In this document: positions 53,793 to 61,677 of the stretch, piece by piece
Position numbering within the stretch: the stretch's first letter is position 1
Layout: every line of letters starts with the position of its first letter
NCBI RefSeq assembly: GCF_032051575.1
Contig: NZ_DAMBYD010000015.1
Location: forward strand, 1-64,000
Direction of reading: 5' to 3'
From: Aminipila sp032051575
Lineage (GTDB): Bacteria; Bacillota; Clostridia; Peptostreptococcales; Anaerovoracaceae
Length of the DNA stretch: 64,000 nt
Made by a program: the position numbers and the translations under genes
Notes under the pieces: model-generated
Told to the model about the DNA's origin: nothing
Seen by the model: only the letters and a program-made list of their open reading frames with translations
The model's database searches: none

Positions 53793-54305
53793 TTACTTAA
53801 ATACTCTTATATTATTAAATGGATATAACCTTACGAAAGCTTTGCCTAATACATCATCGATTTTTACGCATCCTACCTCATCCAGTCTGCTATCAATGCT
53901 CACCAGTCTATTGTCCCCCATAACAAACAGTTCGCCCTCTGGAATAGTTAACTTGTCAATATGTCCATCCGTATATCCATCTTTTGTATATTCTTCCGTC
54001 AGCAATTTATCATTAATATAAACATTGCCGCCGTCAATACTTATAGTTTCCCCAGGTAGTCCGATAACTCGCTTTATTAGCATCTTTTCTTTTCCATTTT
54101 CAAGCTTCAATCCAGTATGGAATACGACTATATCCCCTCTCTTCGGTTCTCCAAAATTGTAAGCCTGCTTGTTCAGTAGTATGTAGTTATTTTCATACAG
54201 TGTAGGCTGCATTGATGACTCTTTTACAATGGTAGGTTTTATAAACTGCATAATGATAAATGCAATTACAACTGCTATTAATATTTCTTTAATTAATCCT
54301 TTCAT
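53793..54305 (-). CDS. lepB: Signal peptidase I
   Basis: This 170-residue membrane-bound serine protease removes signal peptides. It has one N-terminal helix (EILIAVVIAFIIMQFIKPTI). The catalytic serine is in KESSMQPTLYENNYILLNKQ, the catalytic lysine in MLIKRVIGLPGETI, and GELFVMGDNRLVSIDSR is the third box. It is cotranscribed with a pseudouridine synthase gene 11 nt upstream and smpB downstream. Confidence 0.95.
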   Translation of the reverse strand: MKGLIKEILIAVVIAFIIMQFIKPTIVKESSMQPTLYENNYILLNKQAYNFGEPKRGDIVVFHTGLKLENGKEKMLIKRVIGLPGETISIDGGNVYINDKLLTEEYTKDGYTDGHIDKLTIPEGELFVMGDNRLVSIDSRLDEVGCVKIDDVLGKAFVRLYPFNNIRVFK

Positions 54306-54316
54306 TTCTAATCCCC

Positions 54317-55285
54317 CTAATCGAACAATTCGTGTCTTATATTCTCTAGATTTTGTGGCAGTTTCCCTTCTATCTCTTTTCCTATCATATATTTTAAAGG
54401 CTCCTCTGCCTCATGAAAGGACAATTTATACGCATGAAGAAACTGCGTGGTTAACCCAAACATTTTATCAATCTGTCTATTTGCAGATGGATTACCATAC
54501 TTTGTATCCCCTATAACCGGATAACCTGCACCACCTAAGTGTGCACGTATCTGATGAGTTCTTCCGGTTACAAGTTCCACTTCAACCAAAGTAAACCCAT
54601 TTTTAGAGATTATAGGCCGGGCAATAGTCTCCATTACCTTGCCGCCTTCTTCTTCCATGGGCATAACTTTAACCATATTTTTACTGTTGTCTTTTTCCAT
54701 CTTATCTTTTAAGATTAATTCTTTTTTTAATTCTCCTGCTACAACCGTAAGATAATACTTACTTACATATCCTTTTTCTCTTACCATTAAATTGAGAGTC
54801 TGCAAGGAATTACTATTTTTTCCAAACATAACAAGCCCTGTCGTATTACGATCCAGTCTGTTTACTGGGGAAGGCACAAAAGTCCTTTCTCGGTCAGGCC
54901 TGTAATCACCTTTTTCAATAAGATAGGAAATAACTTGATTAGCCAAATGATTCTTCTTTTCATGTAAATCCCCATGAGTAAGTAAACCAAAAGGCTTCTC
55001 TACTACAATAATATTTTCATCCTCGTAGGCAATATTAAACTGCTTCTTTGCTATTTGAGTTTTCTTTTTCACCATAAGAGAATTAAAGTCTTCATCACTT
55101 ATATACAAGGTCAATTCGTCGCCTTGCTCTAGTATAGTCTCAATACTTCCCCTTTTGCCGTTAATTTTTATATCCTTACGTATAAGTTTATAAATATAGC
55201 TTAAAGAAGCATTTTTTAAATATTTTTTTAGAAACCTGTCAAGTCTCTGCTTATCTTCGTTTTCTGTTATTACTAATTTAATCAT
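54317..55285 (-). CDS. RluA-family RNA pseudouridine synthase
   Basis: This 322-residue protein has an N-terminal S4 domain (RLDRFLKKYLKNASLSYIYK, about residues 13-75) and an RluA catalytic domain. The catalytic aspartate is in PVNRLDRNTTGLVMFGKNSN near residue 167, and VTGRTHQIRAHLGGAGYPVI lies near residue 237. It probably modifies 23S rRNA like RluC/RluD; the position targeted cannot be read. It is the first gene of the rluA-lepB-smpB operon. Confidence 0.93.
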   Translation of the reverse strand: MIKLVITENEDKQRLDRFLKKYLKNASLSYIYKLIRKDIKINGKRGSIETILEQGDELTLYISDEDFNSLMVKKKTQIAKKQFNIAYEDENIIVVEKPFGLLTHGDLHEKKNHLANQVISYLIEKGDYRPDRERTFVPSPVNRLDRNTTGLVMFGKNSNSLQTLNLMVREKGYVSKYYLTVVAGELKKELILKDKMEKDNSKNMVKVMPMEEEGGKVMETIARPIISKNGFTLVEVELVTGRTHQIRAHLGGAGYPVIGDTKYGNPSANRQIDKMFGLTTQFLHAYKLSFHEAEEPLKYMIGKEIEGKLPQNLENIRHELFD

Positions 55286-55425
55286 GAAATGATTATAACA
55301 TATTCTCTCTCAAATATACAGTGTAACAAAAATTTAATAAAAAAGTATACTATTATTCGTCAAAATATGATAGATTATTTATATATGGTTTTAAAATTCA
55401 AACTTATGTTTAGGGGGATTGTTTA

Positions 55426-55887
55426 ATGGGAAAGGTTAAAGATATCTTATACGATATTAGTGATATATTAACAGCTTTTATTATTGTAGGAGTTGCGGGT
55501 TTAGTCATTTGGTTTAGCATTGGGAATATTATGGAATATCCATCGATTGTTTCAGCAGCAACAGAGCAAAATAAGGAAAACACAAATTTTGGATTAGCAG
55601 TTCCCGTAGGGGATAGTACAACCAGCCAGGGGGCTGTAACCGGAAGTGCAGTAGGTAATAAAGCAACAGCTGATCCATATTCCATTTATATTAACTATGG
55701 AGAATCAACTACTGCAATAGCCGAAAAATTTGTTGGAGTAGGGTTATTTGATTCTGTAGACCAATTCAATACATTACTTGCACAAATGAATGCTGCTTCA
55801 AAAATTAAGTCAGGGAATTTCATTATTCCTGCCAATGCAACACCAGAAGAAGTCATTACAAAAATTACAACTACATCAGGCCAATAA
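55426..55887 (+). CDS. Membrane-anchored protein with MltG/YceG-like tail
   Basis: The 153-residue protein has one N-terminal membrane helix (ILTAFIIVGVAGLVIWFSIG), a polar Ser/Thr linker and an extracellular C-terminal segment (SIYINYGESTTAIAEKFVGV, IKSGNFIIPANATPEEVITKI). That segment looks like the small LysM-like part of endolytic transglycosylase MltG without its catalytic domain. Homologues are often labelled YceG-like or hypothetical. RBS AGGGGGA. Monocistronic. Confidence 0.75.
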   Translation: MGKVKDILYDISDILTAFIIVGVAGLVIWFSIGNIMEYPSIVSAATEQNKENTNFGLAVPVGDSTTSQGAVTGSAVGNKATADPYSIYINYGESTTAIAEKFVGVGLFDSVDQFNTLLAQMNAASKIKSGNFIIPANATPEEVITKITTTSGQ

Positions 55888-55925
55888 GCCAATTATTATT
55901 AATGATTAGACTAATATTACAAATG

Positions 55926-55962
55926 AAAAATAGGGCTGTTTTATAACGGCCCTATTTTTTAT
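55926..55962. terminator. Bidirectional terminator
   Basis: AAAAATAGGGCTGTT (55926-55940) and AACGGCCCTATTTTT (55945-55959) form a 15-bp stem with a TTAT loop and flanking A and T tracts. It serves two convergent genes. Confidence 0.88.
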
Positions 55963-55984
55963 TTCACCTTATTCTCTATTTCTC

Positions 55985-56266
55985 TTACTCATCTAACATT
56001 TTTAATAGTCCATCTAATTTTTTTCGTTGTTCTCCCGTCATCATAGGTCTTAAGGCCTTAACCATCTCCATCTGCTTATCAAAGGCTTTTCTATCCTTTT
56101 TTAAAACTTGTTTCAGTTTAAGTATTTCCTGTAAAAGCTGATCATCACTTTTACCTGTAAAATTTTCTGTTGCTTGGGAAATCATATCTGAAGTTCTTTT
56201 CGAATTTTTTCCGCCAAGACCTAATTGATTTGCTAAATCCATTAACATTTTATCATCTATACTCAT
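55985..56266 (-). CDS. Small charged helical protein of unknown function
   Basis: The 93-residue product starts MSIDDKMLMDLANQLGLGG and ends MKALRPMMTGEQRKKLDGLL plus a short tail. It is predicted to be all helical, without signal or membrane segment. It is not assigned to a family. GGAGGGT precedes the ATG. It is divergent from the next gene; the two ORFs are 120 nt apart. Confidence 0.7.
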   Translation of the reverse strand: MSIDDKMLMDLANQLGLGGKNSKRTSDMISQATENFTGKSDDQLLQEILKLKQVLKKDRKAFDKQMEMVKALRPMMTGEQRKKLDGLLKMLDE

Positions 56267-56386
56267 ATTATACCCTCCATAATTAAGGTTTTCTCTATAC
56301 TATATGCACAATGAGCGTCATTATTTCATATAATGATACATAAGATTTTATTTACAACTCAGATCTGCTTATATTGGAGGTATATT

Positions 56387-56833
56387 ATGAATCCAATTAT
56401 TGTTTTTGTTCTTTTTATGCTTCTATACCAAGAGGACAACAATTTTCCAAATCATTTTGATACATTTAGGCTTGAACGACTTTTAGAGAAGCTAAATACT
56501 ACAGTCTCTTCTCTTGACCGTATAAATCACCTAAATGAACTTGCACACGAGCCCCTAATTAAAGGTAACCTCGCCCATACCATTGAAGACTCTATACATA
56601 CTGCGAAGCCATTATTCCCTGAAGGTAAACCACAGCAACATCTAGATACAATCGAATCCGTTATGGAGAGCATAAAAAAAATCGGAGGCCTTCAGAAAAT
56701 GGCGCAAAATCTCGGTCCTATGCTAAATATATTAAGTAATTTCTCTACCGCTTCACTTCCTGAAAGTGACAGTACGCAGCCGGACCCTTATGACTATTCC
56801 CATATTATAGAAAAAGAGGATCCTTATTTATAA
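56387..56833 (+). CDS. Uncharacterised protein with N-terminal hydrophobic segment
   Basis: The 148-residue product has a short hydrophobic start (MNPIIVFVLFMLLYQEDN) followed by a soluble helical region with IESVMESIKKIGGLQKMAQN and LGPMLNILSN, and an acidic tail. No family is recognised. The ATG at 56387 follows TTGGAGGT. Its stop codon lies inside a hairpin shared with the fba terminator. The divergent small gene suggests a joint role. Confidence 0.7.
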   Translation: MNPIIVFVLFMLLYQEDNNFPNHFDTFRLERLLEKLNTTVSSLDRINHLNELAHEPLIKGNLAHTIEDSIHTAKPLFPEGKPQQHLDTIESVMESIKKIGGLQKMAQNLGPMLNILSNFSTASLPESDSTQPDPYDYSHIIEKEDPYL

Positions 56834-56844
56834 GAATCCTCTTT
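56813..56844. terminator. Terminator shared by fba and the convergent small gene
   Basis: AAAGAGGAT (56813-56821) and ATCCTCTTT (56836-56844), with inner CTTAT/ATAAG pairing, form a stem overlapping the end of the plus-strand gene. T5 follows on the minus strand, so it mainly ends fba. Confidence 0.7.
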
Positions 56845-56856
56845 AAAATTACATAA

Positions 56857-57786
56857 TTATCTTTGATTTGAAGCATTTAGCACATTCTTTATTTTGTGCT
56901 GAACCATTCTCTGGATAGCATCTCTGGCTGGTGCAAGATATTTTCTTGGGTCAAATTCTTCAGGCTTTTCAATTAAGAATTTTCTTACTTCAGCCGTCAT
57001 AGCTAATCTTAAGTCTGTATCTATGTTCACCTTACATATACCATATTTAGCCGCATTTCTAATCATTTCTTCCGGCACTCCCTGTGCCCCTGGAATGTTT
57101 CCTCCATACTCATTGCATCTCGCAACAAATTCAGGCAGAACAGTTGATGCTCCGTGAAGCACAAGAGGCGTACCTGGAAGTAGTTCATGTATTTTTTTTA
57201 GTCTTTCAAAATCAAGATAAGGTTCTCCCTTAAATTTATATGCACCATGACTTGTTCCAATAGCAATTGCAAGGGAATCCACACCAGTTCTTTCAACGAA
57301 CTCTACTGCTTCATCAGGATCTGTGAATGTTGCAGAACGCGCGTCTACTTTTATATTGTCTTCTACTCCTGCCAACTTTCCAAGTTCTGCTTCTACTACA
57401 GCACCCTTGCTGTGGGCATATTCAACCACTTGTTTTGTAAGTGCAATATTTTCTTCAAATGCATGCTTTGAACCATCAATCATAACAGAAGTAAAGCCAT
57501 CGTCTACGCATTTTTTACAAATATCATAATCCTCACCATGATCAAGGTGTAACACAATATCTAAACCAGAATCTTCGATCGCAGCCTCTACAAGCTTTAA
57601 AAGATATGCGGGTCTTGCATATTTTCTAGCACCAGCTGAAACCTGAAGTATAATTGGTGCATTCTCTTCCTTAGCTGCATCCACAATTCCCTGTATAATT
57701 TCCATATTATTAACATTAAATGCTCCAACTGCATAATCTTTAGTTAAAGCCTTTGCAAATATTTCCTTTGAAGTAATTAAAGCCAT
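56857..57786 (-). CDS. fba: Class II fructose-bisphosphate aldolase
   Basis: This 309-residue zinc enzyme of glycolysis cleaves fructose 1,6-bisphosphate to glyceraldehyde 3-phosphate and dihydroxyacetone phosphate. It has YAVGAFNVNNMEIIQGIVDA at the N-terminus, the zinc histidines in LHLDHGEDYDICKKCVDDGF near residue 80 and AIAIGTSHGAYK near residue 176, and LVLHGAST near residue 210. GGAGGT precedes the ATG. Confidence 0.96.
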   Translation of the reverse strand: MALITSKEIFAKALTKDYAVGAFNVNNMEIIQGIVDAAKEENAPIILQVSAGARKYARPAYLLKLVEAAIEDSGLDIVLHLDHGEDYDICKKCVDDGFTSVMIDGSKHAFEENIALTKQVVEYAHSKGAVVEAELGKLAGVEDNIKVDARSATFTDPDEAVEFVERTGVDSLAIAIGTSHGAYKFKGEPYLDFERLKKIHELLPGTPLVLHGASTVLPEFVARCNEYGGNIPGAQGVPEEMIRNAAKYGICKVNIDTDLRLAMTAEVRKFLIEKPEEFDPRKYLAPARDAIQRMVQHKIKNVLNASNQR

Positions 57787-57890
57787 CTCAGTACCTCCAT
57801 ATTATATATCTTATATATTTACCAATATTATATACCATTTTGTCCAATATTTCACTATTAATTATATTTTTTTGTAAATAAATGTAATAA

Positions 57891-57914
57891 GGACCTTGAA
57901 ATTAATCAAAGTCC
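57891..57914 (-). terminator. Weak terminator after the Cthe_2159-like gene
   Basis: GGAC-C-TTGA pairs with TCAA-A-GTCC around an AATTAA loop. The T tract on the minus strand is interrupted. Confidence 0.45.
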
Positions 57915-57934
57915 TCATTGTACATTTTTTTATT

Positions 57935-60028
57935 TTATTGTGATACATTATTTTGCATATTTGTTCTTTCTGGTCTGGTTCCGCTATTATTAGGAGGAGC
58001 CTGCATACTACCCGATCCATCTGGAGGGGCCATTCCACCATGCATACTATTGCCAGATAGATTCGTTACAGTAGAGTCTGCAGTAAAGCTTGCAAGTTCC
58101 GTCTTTCCTGCCATAATTTTATATGTTTCTCCTTTTTCTATTACTGATGAACTTATAACTATATGCGAAAATTCTTTTTCCGGCGTGAAAGACATTACTG
58201 TAGTTCCCGAGCTGTTTACAAGCTGAACTTCTGTACCTATTGCCTGTGTTGTAACTGTAGTAGCTACAGTGTTTACAGTCGTTCCTGAACTTGGGGCCTG
58301 TGCCATTCCTGAGGAACCAGCAACTATAAGCGTTCCTCCTGTAACTTCAAATACGCCGTCGTAATCTAGTCCTGCATTACCATTATTGGTAGGTCCGCTT
58401 ACTGCTACAGTACCGCCAGTCATATAACCCGATCCATTTATGTCTATTCCGTCTCCACTAGCATTGACATTTATTTTTCCATCTTTTATTGTTAATTTAG
58501 TATTCGAATCTGTAGTCGTCGAAGTTCCAGAACTACTGTTATTCACTATTGTCCCACTTCCAAACCCTAAATTTTCATTTCCTCCAGATACATTTATACC
58601 ATCATCACTTGCTACTATATCAATAGTACCACCATCTATAGTCATTTCTGTACTTTCAAGCCCCTCATAGCTTTTTGCGATATCAATGTCACCGCAATAA
58701 ATTTCTAATTTATTGTCTGCATGGATTCCATCATCCCCGGCAGATATTTCAAATTTTCCCGAAGCTACAGCCACAGAATCATTGGAATGAACTGCATCAT
58801 CTTCACTGTCAATATTGAAATTCCCATCCTGGATAACCACCTTTGCTCCTGCCTTAAGAGCTTTCGCACTTTCAGATTCAGTTTCAGTTTTCGTTGTAGT
58901 TGTAGCAGTCTTTGTAATTGCAGCCGCTGTGCTCTTTTCTACTTTTTTTGTAGCCCCAGTTACAGCACTTACACTTCCCGGTGTAAGTGCAGATTTGGAT
59001 GTGTTTTCAGGTCTCTGCATCTGCTGTCCGCCCTGTCCAGGCATCTGCCCCTGCCTATTATCTTGTTTGGATTTAGCTGCTGCTGAACCATCTCCAGTTT
59101 TTATGGTATAATCCCCTCCAAGCGTTAGTAGAATAGATTCTGCCTGAATTCCATCGTTTCCACTAGTGATGTTAAATGTCCCATCTGCGATTGCAATATA
59201 ACCCTTTGCTGTATCTTCTGAGTTGGTAGCTTTTATACCGTCACCTTTAGCCTTAACCGTAATATTTCCGCTTCCAATAACCACACTGTCTTTTCCTACA
59301 ATGCCATCATCCGCTGCATTTATAAGCAACGTTGTCTCTGCTATTTCCACATCATCTTTTCCTGTAATACCGTCTTTATAATTTGCATTTACAGTAAGCT
59401 TTCCACTACCATTTATTTTTAAATCATCCTTTGAATAAATTGCAGCACTTGGCACTACCGAAGTTTTATTGGTCTCAGTGTCCGTTGTTTCTGTTTTATA
59501 TTCATAGGTATAATTTGAACCATCTGTAATGGTATTTGTAGTGCCCTCTGGCACTGATATTATTACATTCTTACCACAATTTTTAACGTATATAGGAGCT
59601 CCGTCCTTACATATTATATTAGCATTTTCTAAAACCAAAGTTACATTTTCAGCAGCAGCACTATCAATTATTATGGCTCCATCATTTAATGTTCCACTTA
59701 TTACATACATTCCAGCAGCAGTAATCAGCAAGTCACTTCCACTAACCGTTGCTCCTTTACCTTCAAAGGATATACTGCTCCCCTTTAAAGTAACTTTTTG
59801 ATATTCTTGTGTTTTGTAGTCAGTATAACTGCTTGTACTTGTTGCTTTCGCAGCTATAGCTGACAATTGGATATCATTTGTATAAAGAACAATCTTTTCT
59901 TTAGCATCCGCAATATCTGCAGCATCAGCAGTAAATGCTGATATTCCAAAGCCGGAAATCACCATCGCTCCTGCCAGTGCTCCTGTTATTATTCGTTTTT
60001 TACTTTCTTTAAGCATTTCCTTCTTCAT
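57935..60028 (-). CDS. Secreted Cthe_2159-like carbohydrate-binding protein
   Basis: This protein of about 697 residues has a signal peptide (IITGALAGAMVISGFGISAF). It carries many short repeats with D-D-G-I patterns (NYKDGITGKDDVEIAETTLL, GDDGIHADNKLEIYCGDIDI, ASDDGINVSGGNENLG, ASGDGIDINGSG). These indicate a right-handed parallel beta-helix of the Cthe_2159 (DUF4353) family, whose prototype binds acidic polysaccharide and calcium. A Gly/Gln/Met-rich stretch lies near residue 325 and the C-terminus is proline-rich. ATG at 60028 follows AAGGAA; 60055 is an alternative. It is the third gene of the VTC operon. Confidence 0.85.
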   Translation of the reverse strand: MKKEMLKESKKRIITGALAGAMVISGFGISAFTADAADIADAKEKIVLYTNDIQLSAIAAKATSTSSYTDYKTQEYQKVTLKGSSISFEGKGATVSGSDLLITAAGMYVISGTLNDGAIIIDSAAAENVTLVLENANIICKDGAPIYVKNCGKNVIISVPEGTTNTITDGSNYTYEYKTETTDTETNKTSVVPSAAIYSKDDLKINGSGKLTVNANYKDGITGKDDVEIAETTLLINAADDGIVGKDSVVIGSGNITVKAKGDGIKATNSEDTAKGYIAIADGTFNITSGNDGIQAESILLTLGGDYTIKTGDGSAAAKSKQDNRQGQMPGQGGQQMQRPENTSKSALTPGSVSAVTGATKKVEKSTAAAITKTATTTTKTETESESAKALKAGAKVVIQDGNFNIDSEDDAVHSNDSVAVASGKFEISAGDDGIHADNKLEIYCGDIDIAKSYEGLESTEMTIDGGTIDIVASDDGINVSGGNENLGFGSGTIVNNSSSGTSTTTDSNTKLTIKDGKINVNASGDGIDINGSGYMTGGTVAVSGPTNNGNAGLDYDGVFEVTGGTLIVAGSSGMAQAPSSGTTVNTVATTVTTQAIGTEVQLVNSSGTTVMSFTPEKEFSHIVISSSVIEKGETYKIMAGKTELASFTADSTVTNLSGNSMHGGMAPPDGSGSMQAPPNNSGTRPERTNMQNNVSQ

Positions 60029-60044
60029 TTTTTTACTTTCCTTC

Positions 60045-60725
60045 CTATTCTCCATGCATAGTTAACATGATGCTCAAATTTCCGTTTCTCACTCTAAGTT
60101 CATCTATAAATTCTTTTTCCCTTATGCCCGCTTTCAAAGTCACTTCATAATTAGCTTCATATAATGAGCCTAAGTCCGTAGTCTTTATCTTTTGCAATAT
60201 GTGCCGATTTGTATATTTTTCAAATACTTCATCAAATGCATTTTCATAATTTAAGTCTTCTGGTATAACTATTTTTAATCTTTTTGCTGTACCATTCCCT
60301 CCAAAGCTTAATTTCTCAAGGATTAGCATGACAATTGACATAAATACCACAAACATACTGCTTCCCAGATACATGCCAACTCCACATCCTACACCAGCAG
60401 CTGTGGAAAAGAAAATGTATCCAATATCCTTGGATTCTCCCGGCGCACTTCTAAAACGAATAATGGACAAAACACCTGCCAGCGAAAAAGCTCTTGCCAC
60501 ATTACTTCCTACAAATAATATAATTACTGCCAATATAATTGGAAGCATAATTAATGTAAGAGAAAAGCCTCTCCTGTTTAATGCCTGTTTATTTGATATT
60601 AAATAAGTGGCAGCAATAATTATTCCCAGCCCTAAAGCAACAATCATTGCCATCACAACCTCTATATTACTAACCTCCACCCCAGAAGTTACAGTAGTTA
60701 ATTTTTCTGTTATTGAGTTAAGCAT
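60045..60725 (-). CDS. DUF4956 membrane protein
   Basis: The 226-residue protein has about four membrane helices in its first 130 residues. A conserved segment follows helix 3: FSLAGVLSIIRFRSAPGESK and DIGYIFFSTAAGVGCGVGMY. A cytoplasmic C-terminal domain of about 90 residues completes it. This is DUF4956, which commonly occurs beside VTC-domain genes. It overlaps the VTC gene by 8 nt. A channel or membrane partner for polyphosphate made by the VTC protein is a plausible but unproved role. Confidence 0.88.
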   Translation of the reverse strand: MLNSITEKLTTVTSGVEVSNIEVVMAMIVALGLGIIIAATYLISNKQALNRRGFSLTLIMLPIILAVIILFVGSNVARAFSLAGVLSIIRFRSAPGESKDIGYIFFSTAAGVGCGVGMYLGSSMFVVFMSIVMLILEKLSFGGNGTAKRLKIVIPEDLNYENAFDEVFEKYTNRHILQKIKTTDLGSLYEANYEVTLKAGIREKEFIDELRVRNGNLSIMLTMHGE

Positions 60726-61455
60726 AAACAGCCTCCTTATTTCTCTTATTCTTTATAAAGTTTTTAAATTCTGTTCCATATTTTGAAAAACTTACTTTTC
60801 TAATTTCTTCTCTTGCTAATAAGTCCGTCAGCCAAATAGGCATTGCTTTAGCTGTCTTTATTTCCATAAGCCACATCCCCGGTTGTACTAACGATGCTCC
60901 ATAGTCTCCTTCTTCAAGCTTCAGATTATCTCTTCTAGTTCTTATATTGGTGTCAAAAGATATCCTTAAGTCAGGATTTTCCTTTTCAAAGTAAGCCATA
61001 CGATCATAAGCAATCATAACTTTAGGATACAGCTTATAGTTTCGTACCATATATGCTAATTCTTTTAGAACTTGAGTATTCATATACTCATCTACTGCAA
61101 CCTTTCCACCATTTTCAATAAAACGGTACGCATCTTCAATCGTTATTTTTGTTCTTCTTTTATTGACTAAACCGTCAACTTTTTTCTTTATCTCTAAAAA
61201 AGCAATATCTTCTTTTTTAGATGTTCCATAAGTTCTTAATCTTATTTTTTCTTTGTATACAGGTTTTGACAATGACGTTCTTATCAAATAATCATCTTCT
61301 GTATCAAAGTAAAGATTACAAATGGAATAGGTCTGCCTATTTATGTTATTTTTATCAGGTGTCATGTACTTTTCTATTTCATCAAGCACTCTTGCCATCT
61401 TCTCTTGTGTAACAAAATATTTTTTTTCAAATCTATTAAAAACTTCTATAGCCAT
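60718..61455 (-). CDS. VTC-domain polyphosphate polymerase-like protein
   Basis: This protein of about 245 residues has a triphosphate-tunnel (VTC/CYTH-like) fold. Basic and acidic tunnel residues are visible in FNRFEKKYFV (residues 5-14), EKIRLRTYG near 67, FLEIKKKVDGLVNKRRTKI near 81, IAYDRMAY near 140, and MEIKTAKAMPIWL near 195. Yeast Vtc4 makes polyphosphate from ATP in such a tunnel. There is no SPX domain and no membrane helix, so membrane attachment probably comes through the DUF4956 partner. The ATG at 61455 follows AAAGGAG. A Pho-box-like array lies upstream. Confidence 0.88.
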   Translation of the reverse strand: MAIEVFNRFEKKYFVTQEKMARVLDEIEKYMTPDKNNINRQTYSICNLYFDTEDDYLIRTSLSKPVYKEKIRLRTYGTSKKEDIAFLEIKKKVDGLVNKRRTKITIEDAYRFIENGGKVAVDEYMNTQVLKELAYMVRNYKLYPKVMIAYDRMAYFEKENPDLRISFDTNIRTRRDNLKLEEGDYGASLVQPGMWLMEIKTAKAMPIWLTDLLAREEIRKVSFSKYGTEFKNFIKNKRNKEAVYA

Positions 61456-61551
61456 AATTTGCTCCTTTCCATCAGTCACTTTTCCGTAACTTTTTTCCAT
61501 CAGCTTATGGTAATATTATGGCCTATCAATGTGTTGTGTGTAGAATCGTTA

Positions 61552-61590
61552 TGTGAAAATAATGGAAAGAAAATGTGAAGAATGTGTAAA
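61552..61590 (-). promoter_or_regulatory. Pho-box-like array upstream of the VTC operon
   Basis: Read on the minus strand, TTTACA (61590-61585), TTCACA (61579-61574), TTTCCA (61568-61563) and TTCACA (61557-61552) are separated by exactly 5 bp each, an 11-bp period. This matches the PhoP recognition pattern of Firmicutes (TTAACA-like hexamers with 5-bp gaps). The core promoter is unclear; CATAAT at 61515-61520 is a possible -10. Confidence 0.7.
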
Positions 61591-61622
61591 GAATGTGGCA
61601 TCGTCACTCCGTTTATATAAAA

Positions 61623-61656
61623 AAAGACCAAACGTAATAAAAAACGTTTGGTCTTT
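61623..61656 (-). terminator. Terminator of the nicotinate phosphoribosyltransferase gene
   Basis: AAAGACCAAACGT (61623-61635) and ACGTTTGGTCTTT (61644-61656) form a perfect 13-bp stem with T-rich sequence after it on the minus strand. Confidence 0.88.
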
Positions 61657-61677
61657 AATTTGTGTTATCATATATTG

